Of a stretch of 64,000 nucleotides of DNA, positions 17,648 to 27,400 are shown in pieces (within the stretch, counting starts at the first letter, position 1; each line of letters opens with the position of its first letter). Position numbers and translations under genes: made by a program. The DNA is from Amycolatopsis taiwanensis DSM 45107 (GTDB taxonomy: Bacteria; Actinomycetota; Actinomycetes; Mycobacteriales; Pseudonocardiaceae): positions 1 through 64,000 of the forward strand of contig NZ_JAFB01000044.1 of assembly GCF_000519205.1 (NCBI RefSeq), in the 5' to 3' direction. A model generated the notes under the pieces. It was not told the origin of the DNA. It made no database searches and saw only the letters and a program-made list of their open reading frames with translations.

Positions 17648-18634
17648 ATGACTGCCAGCCCGCGAACCAGCACTCCGCACGCGACAAGCCCCGTCCCGGT
17701 CGCCGAAGTAGTGCGGGGCGAGCTGGTGGAATCGGTCCATTTTGGATCCGCGATCGCCGTCGACCCCGACGGGACCGTGTTGTTCGAGGTCGGGGCCACC
17801 CGTACGCCGATGTTCCCGCGCTCGGCGATGAAACCCTTGCAGAGCGTGGGCATGCTCGATGCCGGACTCGATCTGGACGCAGAGCTGCTGGCCCTGGCGT
17901 GCGCTTCGCACGGTGGTGAGCGGTTTCACCTCGAAGGTGTTCGCCGCATTCTCGACCAGGCCGGCCTCGCCGAGGCGGATCTGCAGAACACTCCCGGCTT
18001 CCCACTGGATGAAGCCGCCCAAGCCGCCTACGGCACGGTGCCGAGTTCACTGGCGGGCGACTGCTCCGGCAAGCACGCCGCGATGCTGGCCACCTGCGTC
18101 GCGAACGACTGGCCGACGGTCACCTACCGGATGCCGGACCACCCGTTGCAGCAGCGGATCGCGGCCACCGTGTCCGAACTGGCCGATGAAGCGATCGCCA
18201 CCACCGCGGTCGATGGTTGTGGCGCCCCGTTGTTCGGCCTGAGCCTGCACGGCCTCGCCACCGCCTTCGGCACGATCAGGAAGGCGAAAACCACGGCGAC
18301 GCAGCGGGTGTCGACGGCGGTCAGCGAGCATCCGGAGTGGGTCGCGAGCACGACGCACCCCAACACCAGGCTGCTTCGCGCGCTGCCGGGCAGCATCGGG
18401 AAAGGTGGCGCCGAAGGCGTTCTCGCCCTTGCGGTTCCGGACGGCCCTGCCATTGCGATCAAGATCGCCGACGGCTCGCACCGGCCCAATCCCGTGCTCG
18501 CCGTGGCCCTGCTCCGGACGCTCGGCATCACCAACGCCGAACTCGACGAACTGGCCCAGGTGCCAGTCCTCGGACACGGCAAACCCGTCGGCGTGGTCCG
18601 CGCGGTCGAGCACCTAATCCCCGCCTTCCAGTAG
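17648..18634 (+). CDS. Asparaginase II family protein
   Basis: A 328-residue protein of the Asparaginase_II family, distinct from the EcA-type L-asparaginases. Characteristic blocks: VESVHFGSAIAVDPDG, FPRSAMKPLQSVGML (where the nucleophile region lies), LALACASHGGE, DCSGKHAAMLATC and VDGCGAPLFGLSL. It is expected to hydrolyse L-asparagine to aspartate in the cytoplasm. The ATG follows GAAAGGTCCTGC. Its last 21 bases overlap the end of the opposing M20 pseudogene. Confidence 0.88.
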   Translation: MTASPRTSTPHATSPVPVAEVVRGELVESVHFGSAIAVDPDGTVLFEVGATRTPMFPRSAMKPLQSVGMLDAGLDLDAELLALACASHGGERFHLEGVRRILDQAGLAEADLQNTPGFPLDEAAQAAYGTVPSSLAGDCSGKHAAMLATCVANDWPTVTYRMPDHPLQQRIAATVSELADEAIATTAVDGCGAPLFGLSLHGLATAFGTIRKAKTTATQRVSTAVSEHPEWVASTTHPNTRLLRALPGSIGKGGAEGVLALAVPDGPAIAIKIADGSHRPNPVLAVALLRTLGITNAELDELAQVPVLGHGKPVGVVRAVEHLIPAFQ

Positions 18635-19281
18635 CTTACGGCCCGGCGTTCCGACGGCCGCGCCGTAAGCGATCAGCAGCGCTGGATCGTCGCCGTTGGT
18701 GCGGTAGCCGAGAGTAGCGCCATCGGTACGGGCGTCAGACGACCGGTGCCGCCCCCAGAAGTGTTCTTCGCCGTCCACCAACGCGATGGCGATGTCGCAT
18801 GCGGGCTCGGCCCCGGCCGCCACCAGCGTCTGCACCGCACCAAGCGCAGCAGCGATGCCGCCTTTGGTGTCCACGGCTCCGCGGCCGTGGACGCGGCCGT
18901 TACGGTAGACCTCGCCGAAAGGCGGTACCGACCAGCGCTCTGCATCCCCCGGCGGGGGACGTCGACGTGCCCGTTGACCACGACGGTCCGGCTCGACCGC
19001 GACCGCAGCGGCGGCCTCGCCACGAGGACGCGGCGTTCATCGAGCGCGGGCTCCGCGTCGAGTTCGCCAGTCTCGCGCAGGCTCGACGCGGCGAGCGTCA
19101 GTTCGTCGACCCGCCAGCCGCGCTCCAGGCACCGGGCCCGGTAGAAGGCGGTGGCCGAGTGTTCCCTCCCCGCTGATGTTGGGCGGCGGACCGACTCCGC
19201 GAGGAACTCGATCGTCTGCGCCCGCTGCGTCTGCAGGTGAGCGATCACGCGGTCTCGGACCGCCGCTTCGGTGCGTGCCAT
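18614..19281 (-). pseudogene. M20 family peptidase / deacylase remnant
   Basis: The minus strand encodes pieces of an ArgE/DapE-type metallopeptidase in two frames. The N-terminal frame from 19281 reads to VVVNGHVDVP (the metal-binding HxD motif). The next block, DTKGGIAAALGAVQTL, is in another frame ending at 18614. The C-terminal half, with the remaining metal ligands and lid domain, is missing. Both a frameshift around 18950 and a 3' truncation are visible, so no active enzyme can be made. Confidence 0.75.
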
Positions 19282-19638
19282 CGGCGACTCCCGTCATGGT
19301 GAACGATGCGAGGAGTCTGTGCGGCGCGGTGCACAGACACTATGTTGACTAGCTTCGTCGTCGACTATCTGAAAAGGTGAGGTGTACGACACGTGCCAGA
19401 AACCCCGGCTGGCGGTCGTGGGGGATGTCAGCGATGTGCCAGGACGCATCCGTCGACCGCATGGGGCTGTCCGGTCACCTGAGCATCGCCGAGCTGGGCC
19501 CGGACGAGTTCCAGCGGGTCTAGGTAACGAATCGGGAATCCCCGGGACAAACGGCGCTTCGCTGGTTATTGTTCGGGCCTCTACCAACGGACCGGTCGGG
19601 GCGGCCCTGGTTCCCCGCTGGTCAATGAGGAGTTTTCG
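19282..19638. other. Intergenic stretch, nothing clear
   Basis: About 357 bases without a supportable gene. A 20-codon frame (MGLSGHLSIAELGPDEFQRV, near 19460-19523) looks like a gene fragment but is too short to name. CAATGAGGAG at the end is the ribosome-binding region of the next gene. Confidence 0.4.
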
Positions 19639-20091
19639 ATGAACAAGTCCGGCTCGATCCCGCTGCGGATCGGCATCCTGTTCATGGTCCTGGGCTTCGG
19701 GTCGCTGATTCTGGCCCAGTTCGACATGGACTTCCGCCTGATCTCCTGGGCCGACCCGATGCAACCCGGGTTCGGCATCGTTCTCGGCATCGTCGGCGTC
19801 TTGCTCGTCGCGCTGCCGTTCGTGCTGCGGAGCCGGCAGAAGACGCCGCAGGCGCCGCCGTTCGCGCAGCAGCCGCCGTTCGCGCAGCAGCCGCCGCAGT
19901 ACGGCCCGGGCCAGATGCCCGGCCAGGTCCCGGGCCAGCCGTACGGCCAGCCAGCGGCCGGTCAGCCGTACGGCCAGCCAGCCGCCGGTCAGCCGTTCCC
20001 GGGCGGCCAGATGCCCGCCGGCCCGGTCCCCGGCCAGCCGCCGGTGCCGCCCGCCCCGGGCGCGCCGCAGCAGTACCCCGGCCAGCGCTGA
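19639..20091 (+). CDS. Small membrane protein with Pro/Gln-rich tail
   Basis: A 150-residue protein. There are two membrane segments (about residues 7-27 and 47-64) and then a cytoplasmic-looking tail rich in Pro, Gln and Gly with near-repeats (PPFAQQ twice; QPYGQPAAG twice). No family is recognised. Similar low-complexity tails occur on actinobacterial membrane proteins of unknown role. A good ribosome site (GAGGAG) precedes the ATG. It is intact even though the genes on both sides are decayed. Confidence 0.75.
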   Translation: MNKSGSIPLRIGILFMVLGFGSLILAQFDMDFRLISWADPMQPGFGIVLGIVGVLLVALPFVLRSRQKTPQAPPFAQQPPFAQQPPQYGPGQMPGQVPGQPYGQPAAGQPYGQPAAGQPFPGGQMPAGPVPGQPPVPPAPGAPQQYPGQR

Positions 20092-20101
20092 CGAACGTCT
20101 C

Positions 20102-20142
20102 GAGGAGCCTTCCCTCCGCGTCCGGCGGAGAGGAGGCTCCTC
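20102..20142 (+). terminator. Hairpin after small membrane protein gene
   Basis: GAGGAGCC (20102-20109) pairs with GGCTCCTC (20135-20142), and an inner TCCGC/GCGGA pair extends the stem. There is no T-run after it, so termination is likely but not certain. Confidence 0.5.
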
Positions 20143-20159
20143 CGCCGTGTCGGGCGGGT

Positions 20160-20410
20160 CACCGCGAGCGGACGTCGCACGGACAGCGGCACCAGGAGCG
20201 CTGCGAGCAACGCCCTGTTCTCAGGCCGCAGTCGGGCGCTGATCGCCGAGTGGTTCTCCAGTTTGTCCAGTTCGGACAGTCCCGCGCGCATACCTGTCTC
20301 GTCCCGTAGCACACCGCCGTGTTCGGTCATCGTGTTCCGCAACGAGCGCTGCAGTACGCGCACGCTCTCCGAGGACCGGGTGTAGCTGCCTGTCTCGCGG
20401 GTATCGCTCT
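20160..20410 (-). pseudogene. Flavoprotein (aspartate oxidase / fumarate reductase-like) C-terminal fragment
   Basis: On the minus strand a short frame reads LQRSLRNTMTEHGGVLRDE followed by TGMRAGLSELDKLE. This resembles the C-terminal helical domain of L-aspartate oxidase and fumarate reductase / succinate dehydrogenase flavoproteins. No FAD-binding part is nearby and no start is evident, so I read it as a relic. The match is by eye only. Confidence 0.45.
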
Positions 20411-20581
20411 GCCATGTGTGGCGGCACGCGTCTGGCCTCGCGGCCGACGAAGTGGGGTCATCGGACGAGGGTCCGGGACCTGATGCACGCTGTCCCGCAC
20501 GCTCCGTAGCAGTTCCCGGCGTGACCAAGTCGAGCCGCCCGTTCGGCCGGGCGTGCTTCCGCTGTGGGAACGGGGAGACAC

Positions 20582-21402
20582 ATGCCCAGTCACACCGATC
20601 GTGGCCGCCTTGCCCTCGAGCTGTCTCGTGCCGTGGCCGGCGAGGTCCGGTTCGCCGAAGGCAGCCGGGCACTGTACGCGAACGACGCGTCCACTTCGCG
20701 TTTCCCGACGACCAGATGGGTTTCGCCGACGCGGTGAACCGGTGTTTCGGCATCGGAAAGTGCCGGCACACCACCGGCGGCACGATGTGCCCCAGCTTCA
20801 TGGTGACCCGCGAGGAGCAGCACTCCACCCGGGGCCGGGCCCGGCTGCTGTTCGAGATGATGGGAGGCCATCTCGCCGGCGGCCCGGGCTTGCGGGACCC
20901 GCACGTCAAGCAGGCACTCGACCTCTGCCTGTCCTGCAAGGGCTGCAAGGGCGACTGCCCGGTGAACGTGGACATGGCCAGCTACAAGGCCGAGTTCTTG
21001 TCGCACTACTACGCCCACCGCCTGCGGCCTCGCACGGCCTACACACTCGGGCTGATTCCGTTGTGGGCCAGAGCCGCCAGCCACGCGCCCAGGCTCGTCA
21101 GCTCGGTAATGCACACGCCGGGTCTCGCCGCGCTGGCCAAGGCCGCGGCGGGCGTCGCACCGGCCCGCGATGCGCCACGCTTTGCCAGGGAGACGTTCCG
21201 GTCGTGGTTCGAACCCCACCTAGGCAGCGCGACGCTCCGGCCGGTGCTGCTCTGGCCGGACACCTTCACCAACTACTTCCAGCCCGACGTCGCCGTCGCG
21301 GCCGTCGAGGTCCTGGAAGCGGCCGGCTTCTCGGTGCGGATCCCGAGGGCCAACCTATGTTGCGGGCGACCGTTGTTCGACTACGGGATGCTGCATACCT
21401 GA
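20582..21402 (+). pseudogene. FAD- and Fe-S-binding dehydrogenase (GlcD/GlcF fusion type) remnant
   Basis: The ATG at 20582 starts an N-terminus typical of large FAD-binding/(Fe-S) dehydrogenases (GEVRFAEGSRALYANDAS). About 40 residues in, the sequence jumps, in another frame, to the C-terminal Fe-S half: VNRCFGIGKCRHTTGGTMCP, then DLCLSCKGCKGDCPVNVDMA and ANLCCGRPLFDYGML. The whole FAD domain, some hundreds of residues, is gone, and the C-terminus is cut at about 21390. The junction near 20700 looks like one internal deletion. It cannot encode a working enzyme. Confidence 0.8.
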
Positions 21403-21646
21403 TGAACGGGCTGCTGGACGCCAAGGTGGAGCAGGCCCCGATCCTCGCGATCACCGGGAACTGGCCGCCGCGCTCAAGCAGGGCACGCCCAACCGCAACC
21501 GGATCGCCCTGCAAATGGTCAAGGACATGCTCGACGAGTCCAGTTTCGACGCCAGCCCCGGACACGTCATCCCGGACGCCCTTGGCAAGGCCGCCGACGT
21601 GGCCATCAACAAGATCACCGGGCAGGATCGGCCACCGCAGCACTGA
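21390..21646 (+). pseudogene. TPP-dependent enzyme (PoxB-like) remnant
   Basis: Directly abutting the previous relic, AAYLMNGLLDAKVEQAPILAI matches the N-terminal domain of pyruvate oxidase-type TPP enzymes. Within about 25 codons it switches frame to the extreme C-terminus of such an enzyme (ALKQGTPNRNRIALQMVKDM, then DESSFDASPGH) and a stop at 21646. More than 400 residues are missing. It is a second deletion-fused relic next to the first. Confidence 0.7.
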
Positions 21647-21813
21647 TGAGTCCGCGATCAGGTCGACCGGCCGACGCCGAACAGTCGCGACGCGAACCCG
21701 CCGACAACCGGACCTAGCGCCTGTGCCTCCACGACCCGCAGACTGCTCCAGTTCGGAGTTACCTGTCCAGGGGTCTTTACTCCAACGAGAGTATTGCGGG
21801 ATTGTTCAACGAT

Positions 21814-22107
21814 CTATATCGTGATCGACTGGGCCACCGAAAACAGGAAGGTCATAACGAATGATCGACCAGTGTGAACGCCATGGTGGCCACGCCAGGG
21901 TGTCCTGGGTGCTGGAGCAGGCCGTCGACCACGATACCGGTCTTGTGGCCTCATGGGAGGTCGCCTGTGAGGCTTCCCGTGTCCGGAAGATTCCGGAGCA
22001 ATCTCGGCGCCGGCCACCCGCCCGGAAGGGCGGTACTCGAAGACGTGCATTCCGTTCGTCGAGTTCCGTTCGAGTAAGACATCGTCAGTACCTGCCTCAG
22101 CAAGCAT
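21814..22107 (-). CDS. Hypothetical small protein, coupled to the gene upstream
   Basis: A 97-residue frame whose ATG overlaps the stop of the upstream minus-strand gene (ATGCTTGCTGA), the arrangement for translational coupling. The first 40 residues (AEAGTDDVLLERNSTNGMHV and on) have a balanced protein-like composition. The rest is basic, Pro/Arg-rich and may not be constrained. It could also be the tail of the upstream protein after a frameshift. No family recognised. Confidence 0.35.
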   Translation of the reverse strand: MLAEAGTDDVLLERNSTNGMHVFEYRPSGRVAGAEIAPESSGHGKPHRRPPMRPQDRYRGRRPAPAPRTPWRGHHGVHTGRSFVMTFLFSVAQSITI

Positions 22108-22372
22108 CCGCTGGCAAAATCACGCCGATGGACGGCATGTGACGCGGCAAGCCTCGCCATTCCTGGGGGTTCTTCGTGGTAGCCGGAACACCATGCGCAA
22201 TCACAGTCAGTGGCAACCTTGTCACATTAGTAAACTCATCGATATACCGCTGGGGAATTGCTACTAAAACCGGGTAGACCCTACCCGGACCACGGAGCCG
22301 CCTGGCGATGGGCGGCGGAAGCACCGCGCCATCCGTGCCGCCGTCAATCACGCCATCGTCCCTTCCTTTCAT
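22097..22372 (-). CDS. Hypothetical protein divergent from the sbnA-like gene
   Basis: A 91-residue frame on the minus strand with an excellent ribosome site (GAGGAGGT about seven bases before the ATG), which is the main reason to believe it. The central part (VYPVLVAIPQRYIDEFTNVT, then LPLTVIAHGVPATT) looks like folded protein. It is transcribed away from the sbnA-like gene with a 71-base shared upstream region, so it may belong to the diaminopropionate cluster. I do not recognise a family. Confidence 0.55.
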   Translation of the reverse strand: MKGRDDGVIDGGTDGAVLPPPIARRLRGPGRVYPVLVAIPQRYIDEFTNVTRLPLTVIAHGVPATTKNPQEWRGLPRHMPSIGVILPADAC

Positions 22373-22443
22373 AAATCTACCTCCTCTCGTCTTCTGAAAA
22401 TTCAGAACAATGTGGGACACGAGCTTGCATTGGAGCTCTCGAC

Positions 22444-23412
22444 GTGATCTACTCGAATGTCCACGACATAATACTCGATGACATCTTTCTCGAGCTATCC
22501 GGGTTTGCGTCAGGAATTCAGTCACTTCTCAAGATCGAAGGCCTGAATCCAGCGGGGTCGATAAAGATCAAGCCGGCCGTCGAACTTGTCGACGGCCTGG
22601 AGAGAGCAGGTGTTATAACCACTCAGAGTAAACTCATCGAATCGAGTTCGGGAAACCTCGGGATCGCGCTCGGTATCGTGTGTGCGGAGAAGCGGTATCC
22701 ACTCACGATCGTCACGGACCCGAACGTGAGCAGTCAGGCCGTACACATCATGGAAGCCCTTGGGGTAACCGTAAAACAGATCACCGAACGAGACTCCTCC
22801 GGCGGATATCTGGGATCACGGATCAAGTTCATCACGCAGGAACTCGAGCGGGACCCGGATCTGGTGTGGTTGAACCAGTATGCCAACCCTTCGAACAGTC
22901 TGGCGCACCGACAACGCACCGCGGAGAACCTGCACAAGGAGATCGGTTCGCCGGACCTGCTGGTCATCGGCGTCGGGACGTCCGGAACGTTGATGGGGTG
23001 CGTGGAGTACTTCGGGGTCCACAGTCCCTCCACTCGCATCGTGGCCGTCGATTCGTACGGTTCCGTGACGTTCGGGACGCCGCCGGCCCAGCGCAGGCTG
23101 CCCGGCCTGGGCACCAGCAGGAAGCCGGAACTGTTCAAGGACTCAGGAACGTTCGACAAGCTGGTCGTCAGCGAAATCGACGCCATTCGCATGTGTCGCA
23201 GGATTGCCCGGGAATATGGCCTTCTGGTCGGTGGTTCCACGGGAACGGCACTCGTCGCGGCCGCTCATGTGGCGAAGTCTCTACCCGCCGGAAGCCGTAT
23301 GGTGATCATTTCGCCCGATCTTGGCGACAAGTACGTGGACACCATCTACTCCGATTCATGGGTGTCGACCAATTTCGACAAAACCATCACGCCTATACCC
23401 TCGGGGGCTTAG
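22444..23412 (+). CDS. sbnA: SbnA-like N-(2-amino-2-carboxyethyl)-L-glutamate synthase
   Basis: A 322-residue PLP enzyme of the cysteine synthase fold. The Schiff-base lysine lies in LNPAGSIKIKPAVEL, the substrate loop is ESSSGNLGIALGIV, and the PLP phosphate site is VGTSGTLMG. In the staphyloferrin B pathway SbnA condenses O-phosphoserine with glutamate to ACEGA, the precursor of L-2,3-diaminopropionate. The gene directly behind is its usual partner SbnB, which makes this role much more likely than cysteine synthesis. The start is GTG at 22444 with GGAG seven bases upstream. The gene looks less GC-rich than its neighbours. Confidence 0.85.
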   Translation: MIYSNVHDIILDDIFLELSGFASGIQSLLKIEGLNPAGSIKIKPAVELVDGLERAGVITTQSKLIESSSGNLGIALGIVCAEKRYPLTIVTDPNVSSQAVHIMEALGVTVKQITERDSSGGYLGSRIKFITQELERDPDLVWLNQYANPSNSLAHRQRTAENLHKEIGSPDLLVIGVGTSGTLMGCVEYFGVHSPSTRIVAVDSYGSVTFGTPPAQRRLPGLGTSRKPELFKDSGTFDKLVVSEIDAIRMCRRIAREYGLLVGGSTGTALVAAAHVAKSLPAGSRMVIISPDLGDKYVDTIYSDSWVSTNFDKTITPIPSGA

Positions 23413-23413
23413 C

Positions 23414-24454
23414 TTGTTCGATTTCACTGTCGTGCCCGGAGCGGCCGTGGACGAGATACTCTTCGCGCATCGGAAGTCCGTCGTCGAGATAGTGAGGGAA
23501 ACTTATCTCCTGCACGAGCGGGGCGAAACCATCAACCCAGACAGCTATTTTCTGCGGTTTCCCGAGAAACCAAACGCTCGCATCATAGCCCTACCCGCAA
23601 AGCTGGGCGGGCCTGTCGAAAAAGCTGGGATCAAGTGGATAGCAAGCTTTCCCGACAATGTTGAGCGCGGAATTCCCAGGGCCTCGGCCGTGCTCATCCT
23701 GAACGATTTTGAAAACGGGTACCCGGTGGCTTGCCTCGAAAGTGCAGGGATCAGTGCCGCGCGCACCGCCGCGTCCGCGGCGACTGCGGCCGGAGCTCTC
23801 CTGCCGCTGATCAACACCACGGAAAGGCCCAGCATCTCGTTCGTCGGAGCGGGGGTAATAGCCCGCACCATACTCGACTACCTGGTGCCCTCCGTTGTTT
23901 CCCCGGAGGCGATCACGGTGCTCGACCTCGACGGTGCGAGCGCTGAGCATTTTGTAGCGTATGCAAAACGCGGGGACAACGTGCCAGCCAGGGAATCGAA
24001 GGATTTGGCCGAGGTACTGGCCGGCGATGTCGTGGTATTGGCGACGACCGCCGGCAAACCATATCTGCCAGACCACCTGGAGTTCCGGCCGGGTCAATTG
24101 GTCCTCAACGTCTCCCTGCGGGACCTGCACCCGGCGACCTTGCTGCGGGCGGCCAACATTGTCGACGACATCGACCACTGTCTCAAGGCAGACACGTCCC
24201 CGCATCTGGCCGAGCAATTGTCCGGCGGGCGAGATTTCATCACCGGCACGATCGGCCAGGTCCTGCTGGGAAAGGTGCGGCCGGACGCGGGTCGGCCGGT
24301 CGTCTTCTCGCCCTTCGGTCTGGGCGTGCTGGACATCGCGGTCGGTGACTTCGTGCTCCGCACGGCGTCAGCGCAGAACAGGACAATACCGATCCCGAAT
24401 TTCTTCGGCTCGACCGTTCGCTGGGGGGCTTCTCCCCGTCCCGAGGAGAAATGA
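23414..24454 (+). CDS. sbnB: SbnB-like ACEGA dehydrogenase (ornithine cyclodeaminase family)
   Basis: A 346-residue member of the ornithine cyclodeaminase / mu-crystallin family. The NAD-binding fold is ISFVGAGVIARTILDYLV, with ISAARTAASAAT before it and VLNVSLRDLHPATLL after it. SbnB oxidatively hydrolyses ACEGA to L-2,3-diaminopropionate plus 2-oxoglutarate. The start is TTG at 23414, one base after the sbnA-like stop; no better start exists without running deep into that gene. GGGGG lies about seven bases upstream. The end overlaps the NRPS ribosome site region, so the three genes form one operon. Confidence 0.85.
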   Translation: MFDFTVVPGAAVDEILFAHRKSVVEIVRETYLLHERGETINPDSYFLRFPEKPNARIIALPAKLGGPVEKAGIKWIASFPDNVERGIPRASAVLILNDFENGYPVACLESAGISAARTAASAATAAGALLPLINTTERPSISFVGAGVIARTILDYLVPSVVSPEAITVLDLDGASAEHFVAYAKRGDNVPARESKDLAEVLAGDVVVLATTAGKPYLPDHLEFRPGQLVLNVSLRDLHPATLLRAANIVDDIDHCLKADTSPHLAEQLSGGRDFITGTIGQVLLGKVRPDAGRPVVFSPFGLGVLDIAVGDFVLRTASAQNRTIPIPNFFGSTVRWGASPRPEEK

Positions 24455-24455
24455 C

Positions 24456-27400
24456 ATGAATCTGCTGGACTTGGAGATCGACGCGACGCAAGGTGCGACG
24501 GCAGCAGCGCGCGCGCTGCATCGGCATACAAACCATGACTTGACCCGCCCGGTGGTGGCCTATGTGGCCGACCATGCGGCCGACCACCCCGAAGACATCG
24601 CCGTGCGCGACTCGCGTGAGGAGATCTCCTACGCCGAACTGCTGCGCCGTGCGCGGCGCCTTGCGGGCGTGCTCCGCGACGCCGACGCGGCCGGGCGGAT
24701 CGTCGCGGTCACCGGGACGCGCTCCGCTAATGTGGTCGCTGCGTTCCTCGCAATCGAACTCGCGGGCGCCGTATATCTACCTTTGGACGTGGAGTGGCCG
24801 GAGCGACGGCAACGCGACGTGCTCCGGCGCAGCGGCGCGGCAATCGTGCTGGTCCCGTCGACAGGACTCGACACCGATGCCGTCGGACGCCGCGCCGCGT
24901 CCGGGCTTGACTGCGTTGTCGTTCTCTACGACGCCGAACCAGTCGAGCCATGGTCCGGCGACGCGCTGCTGAGTAGCCTCGACCAGTTACGCTATGTCGT
25001 GTACACGTCCGGGTCGACGGGCTTACCCAAGGGGGCACTGGTTGAGCACCGTGGGATGCTTAATCATTTGCTGGCCAAGATCGAAGACTTGGCATTGACG
25101 CGGGCTGACCGAGTCACGCAGACGGCTCCACTGGGTTTCGACATCTCGTTGTGGCAGATGTTGGCGCCGCTGGTGGTGGGGGCTCAGGTCGAGATCATCG
25201 ACGACGACATCGCCCGCGACCCGGCGCGCTTGGTCGCCGAACTGCAGCAACGGGAGATTACCGTCACCGAGACGGTGCCGACCCTGCTGCAGTTGATCAC
25301 TGAAGAACTTCGGCACAGACCAGTGCCGTTGGCTAACCTGCGGTGGATGCTGGCCACCGGTGAGGAGCTCTACCCTGCGGTCGCCCGCGGGTGGTTGCGA
25401 ACCGTCCCGCACTGTCGCTTGATGAACGCCTACGGCCCCACCGAGTGCTCTGACGATGTGACACACCACGTCGTGACCTTGGCCCACACGGAGGCGAGCC
25501 GTCTGTCCATCGGCTCGCCGATCGCAAACACCTCTCTCTATGTGCTCACCGAATCGGAAGGACGCTGGCGTTCCTGCGACGTGAACGAGACTGGCGAACT
25601 GTTCGTCGGCGGCGTGGGCGTCGGACGTGGATATCTCAACGATCCTGAGCGCACCGCAGGCACCTTCTTCAAAGATCCCTTCACGCCCGGTGGACGCCTG
25701 TATCGCACGGGTGATCTGGTCCGGCGCACCCCGGAGGGCACCCTCGAGTACTTCGGCCGGGTCGACCGCCAAGTGAAGGTTGCAGGTGTGCGGATGGAAT
25801 TGGGCGAGATCGAGGCGGTGCTGCACACCCACCCAGCGGTATCCGCATGTGCCGTCCGCATCTGGCGGCCGACGGCCGGGGCCGGGCTCCTCGCTCGCGA
25901 AACCTCCTTTGCGGAGGCGGACCCACCCGCTCGGGTCGTTGCGTACGTCACCGGGGACCCCGCTGGACTGGACCCAGATGCACTGAACACGTACTGCGCC
26001 GAGCGTTTGCCCCTGACGATGGTCCCGAAAACGTTCGAAGTGGTTCCGGCTATTCCACTTAGCCACAACGGAAAGGTCGACTACGACGCTCTCCCGGCGC
26101 CGGCGCGACTCGGCAGTGCTGTCACCCGCATGGAATATGTCTCCCCGGTGGGGGAGGTCGAGTTCGCAGTCGCTGAGGCGATGGGATCGGTCCTGGAAAC
26201 CCGGATCGGCCGTGACGATTCGTTCGCGCGGCTCGGCGGCGACTCGCTGCGCGGTATGCGGGTCGCGAGCACTCTCCGAGCGCGTGGGTACCAGGTGACG
26301 CTGCGAGACATCCTGACTGCTCAGACACCGCGTGCTGTGGCCGCGCGAACCACGCGGATCTCGGCGGAGGGGCCGGTGCGACGAGACGGACACGCGCCGA
26401 GCGGTGTTCGTCGCCGAATGGCCACCCCATACCAGGCGTATCTGTACGATTCCTGGCTCCAGGCCAAGGAAAACCCAGCCTTCAGCTACCAGGGAAGCCT
26501 GCGGATGACCGGCCCGGTCGATCTCGAACGACTCACGCGCGCCTGGGAAGCGCTGCTCACCGAGAACCCCGTGCTGACCGCGCGGTGGTTCACCGAGGGT
26601 ACGTTCCTGGTGCACGAGTTCCCGGCCTGGGACGTCCCGCTGCCCAGCCCGATCGACCTGTCAGCGCTGAACGAGCAGGAGCGCGACCAGCTATACCGGA
26701 ATGCCGCTCTCGCCGCGGCTACCGAGCCCTTCGACCTGGCAGGGGCACCGCCGCTGCGGGTCCAGCTTTTCCGGTTCGGAGATGGCGAACACCGGCTCCT
26801 GCTGACGATGCACGAGATCGTTCTGGATGGGTGGGGCGTCACTCTGCTCGTAGACCGCCTTGCCGAACTCTACGGCGAGGCAACGGCCGGCGGCCGCGAC
26901 GAGGACAGGGCGCACCGGTACGACGATTATCTGGCGTGGCAGGAGGCATCGCTTCAGGACAAGGACCGGAGCGAGGCGTGGGCCCGCTGGCGGCAAACCA
27001 CGGCAGGGCAAACCGCCCCGACTCTGTTCGACCGAGGCACGCCGGACGATCAGCCGACCTTCCGTTCTTCCGTCCTCGAACATCTGATCAGCGCCGAGCG
27101 GATGGACGCCGTGCGTATGACGTGCGGCGCGTACGGACTCACCCCGTTCATGGTGCTGCTCGGGGCGTACACCCTGGCGTTGTGCACGGCCCGGAACCGC
27201 GACGAGATCACCGTGCTCGCCCCCATCGCCAACCGTGACGCACCCGAGCAGAGTAATGTCCTGGCTTTCCTGCTCAACTTCCTGGCGCTCCGGATAGCCG
27301 TGAAGCCTGACGATACGGTGCAGACCTTCCTGTTGCGGCTCAAAGAAGTCGTCGCGAACGCATACGCCGTGGCTGACTGCCCGACGGCATGGATGTGCGA

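Noticed and set aside
21861-22142. A 93-codon plus-strand frame
   Set aside because: Overlaps the minus-strand small genes, one of which has a far better ribosome site; the tail of this frame is arginine-rich.
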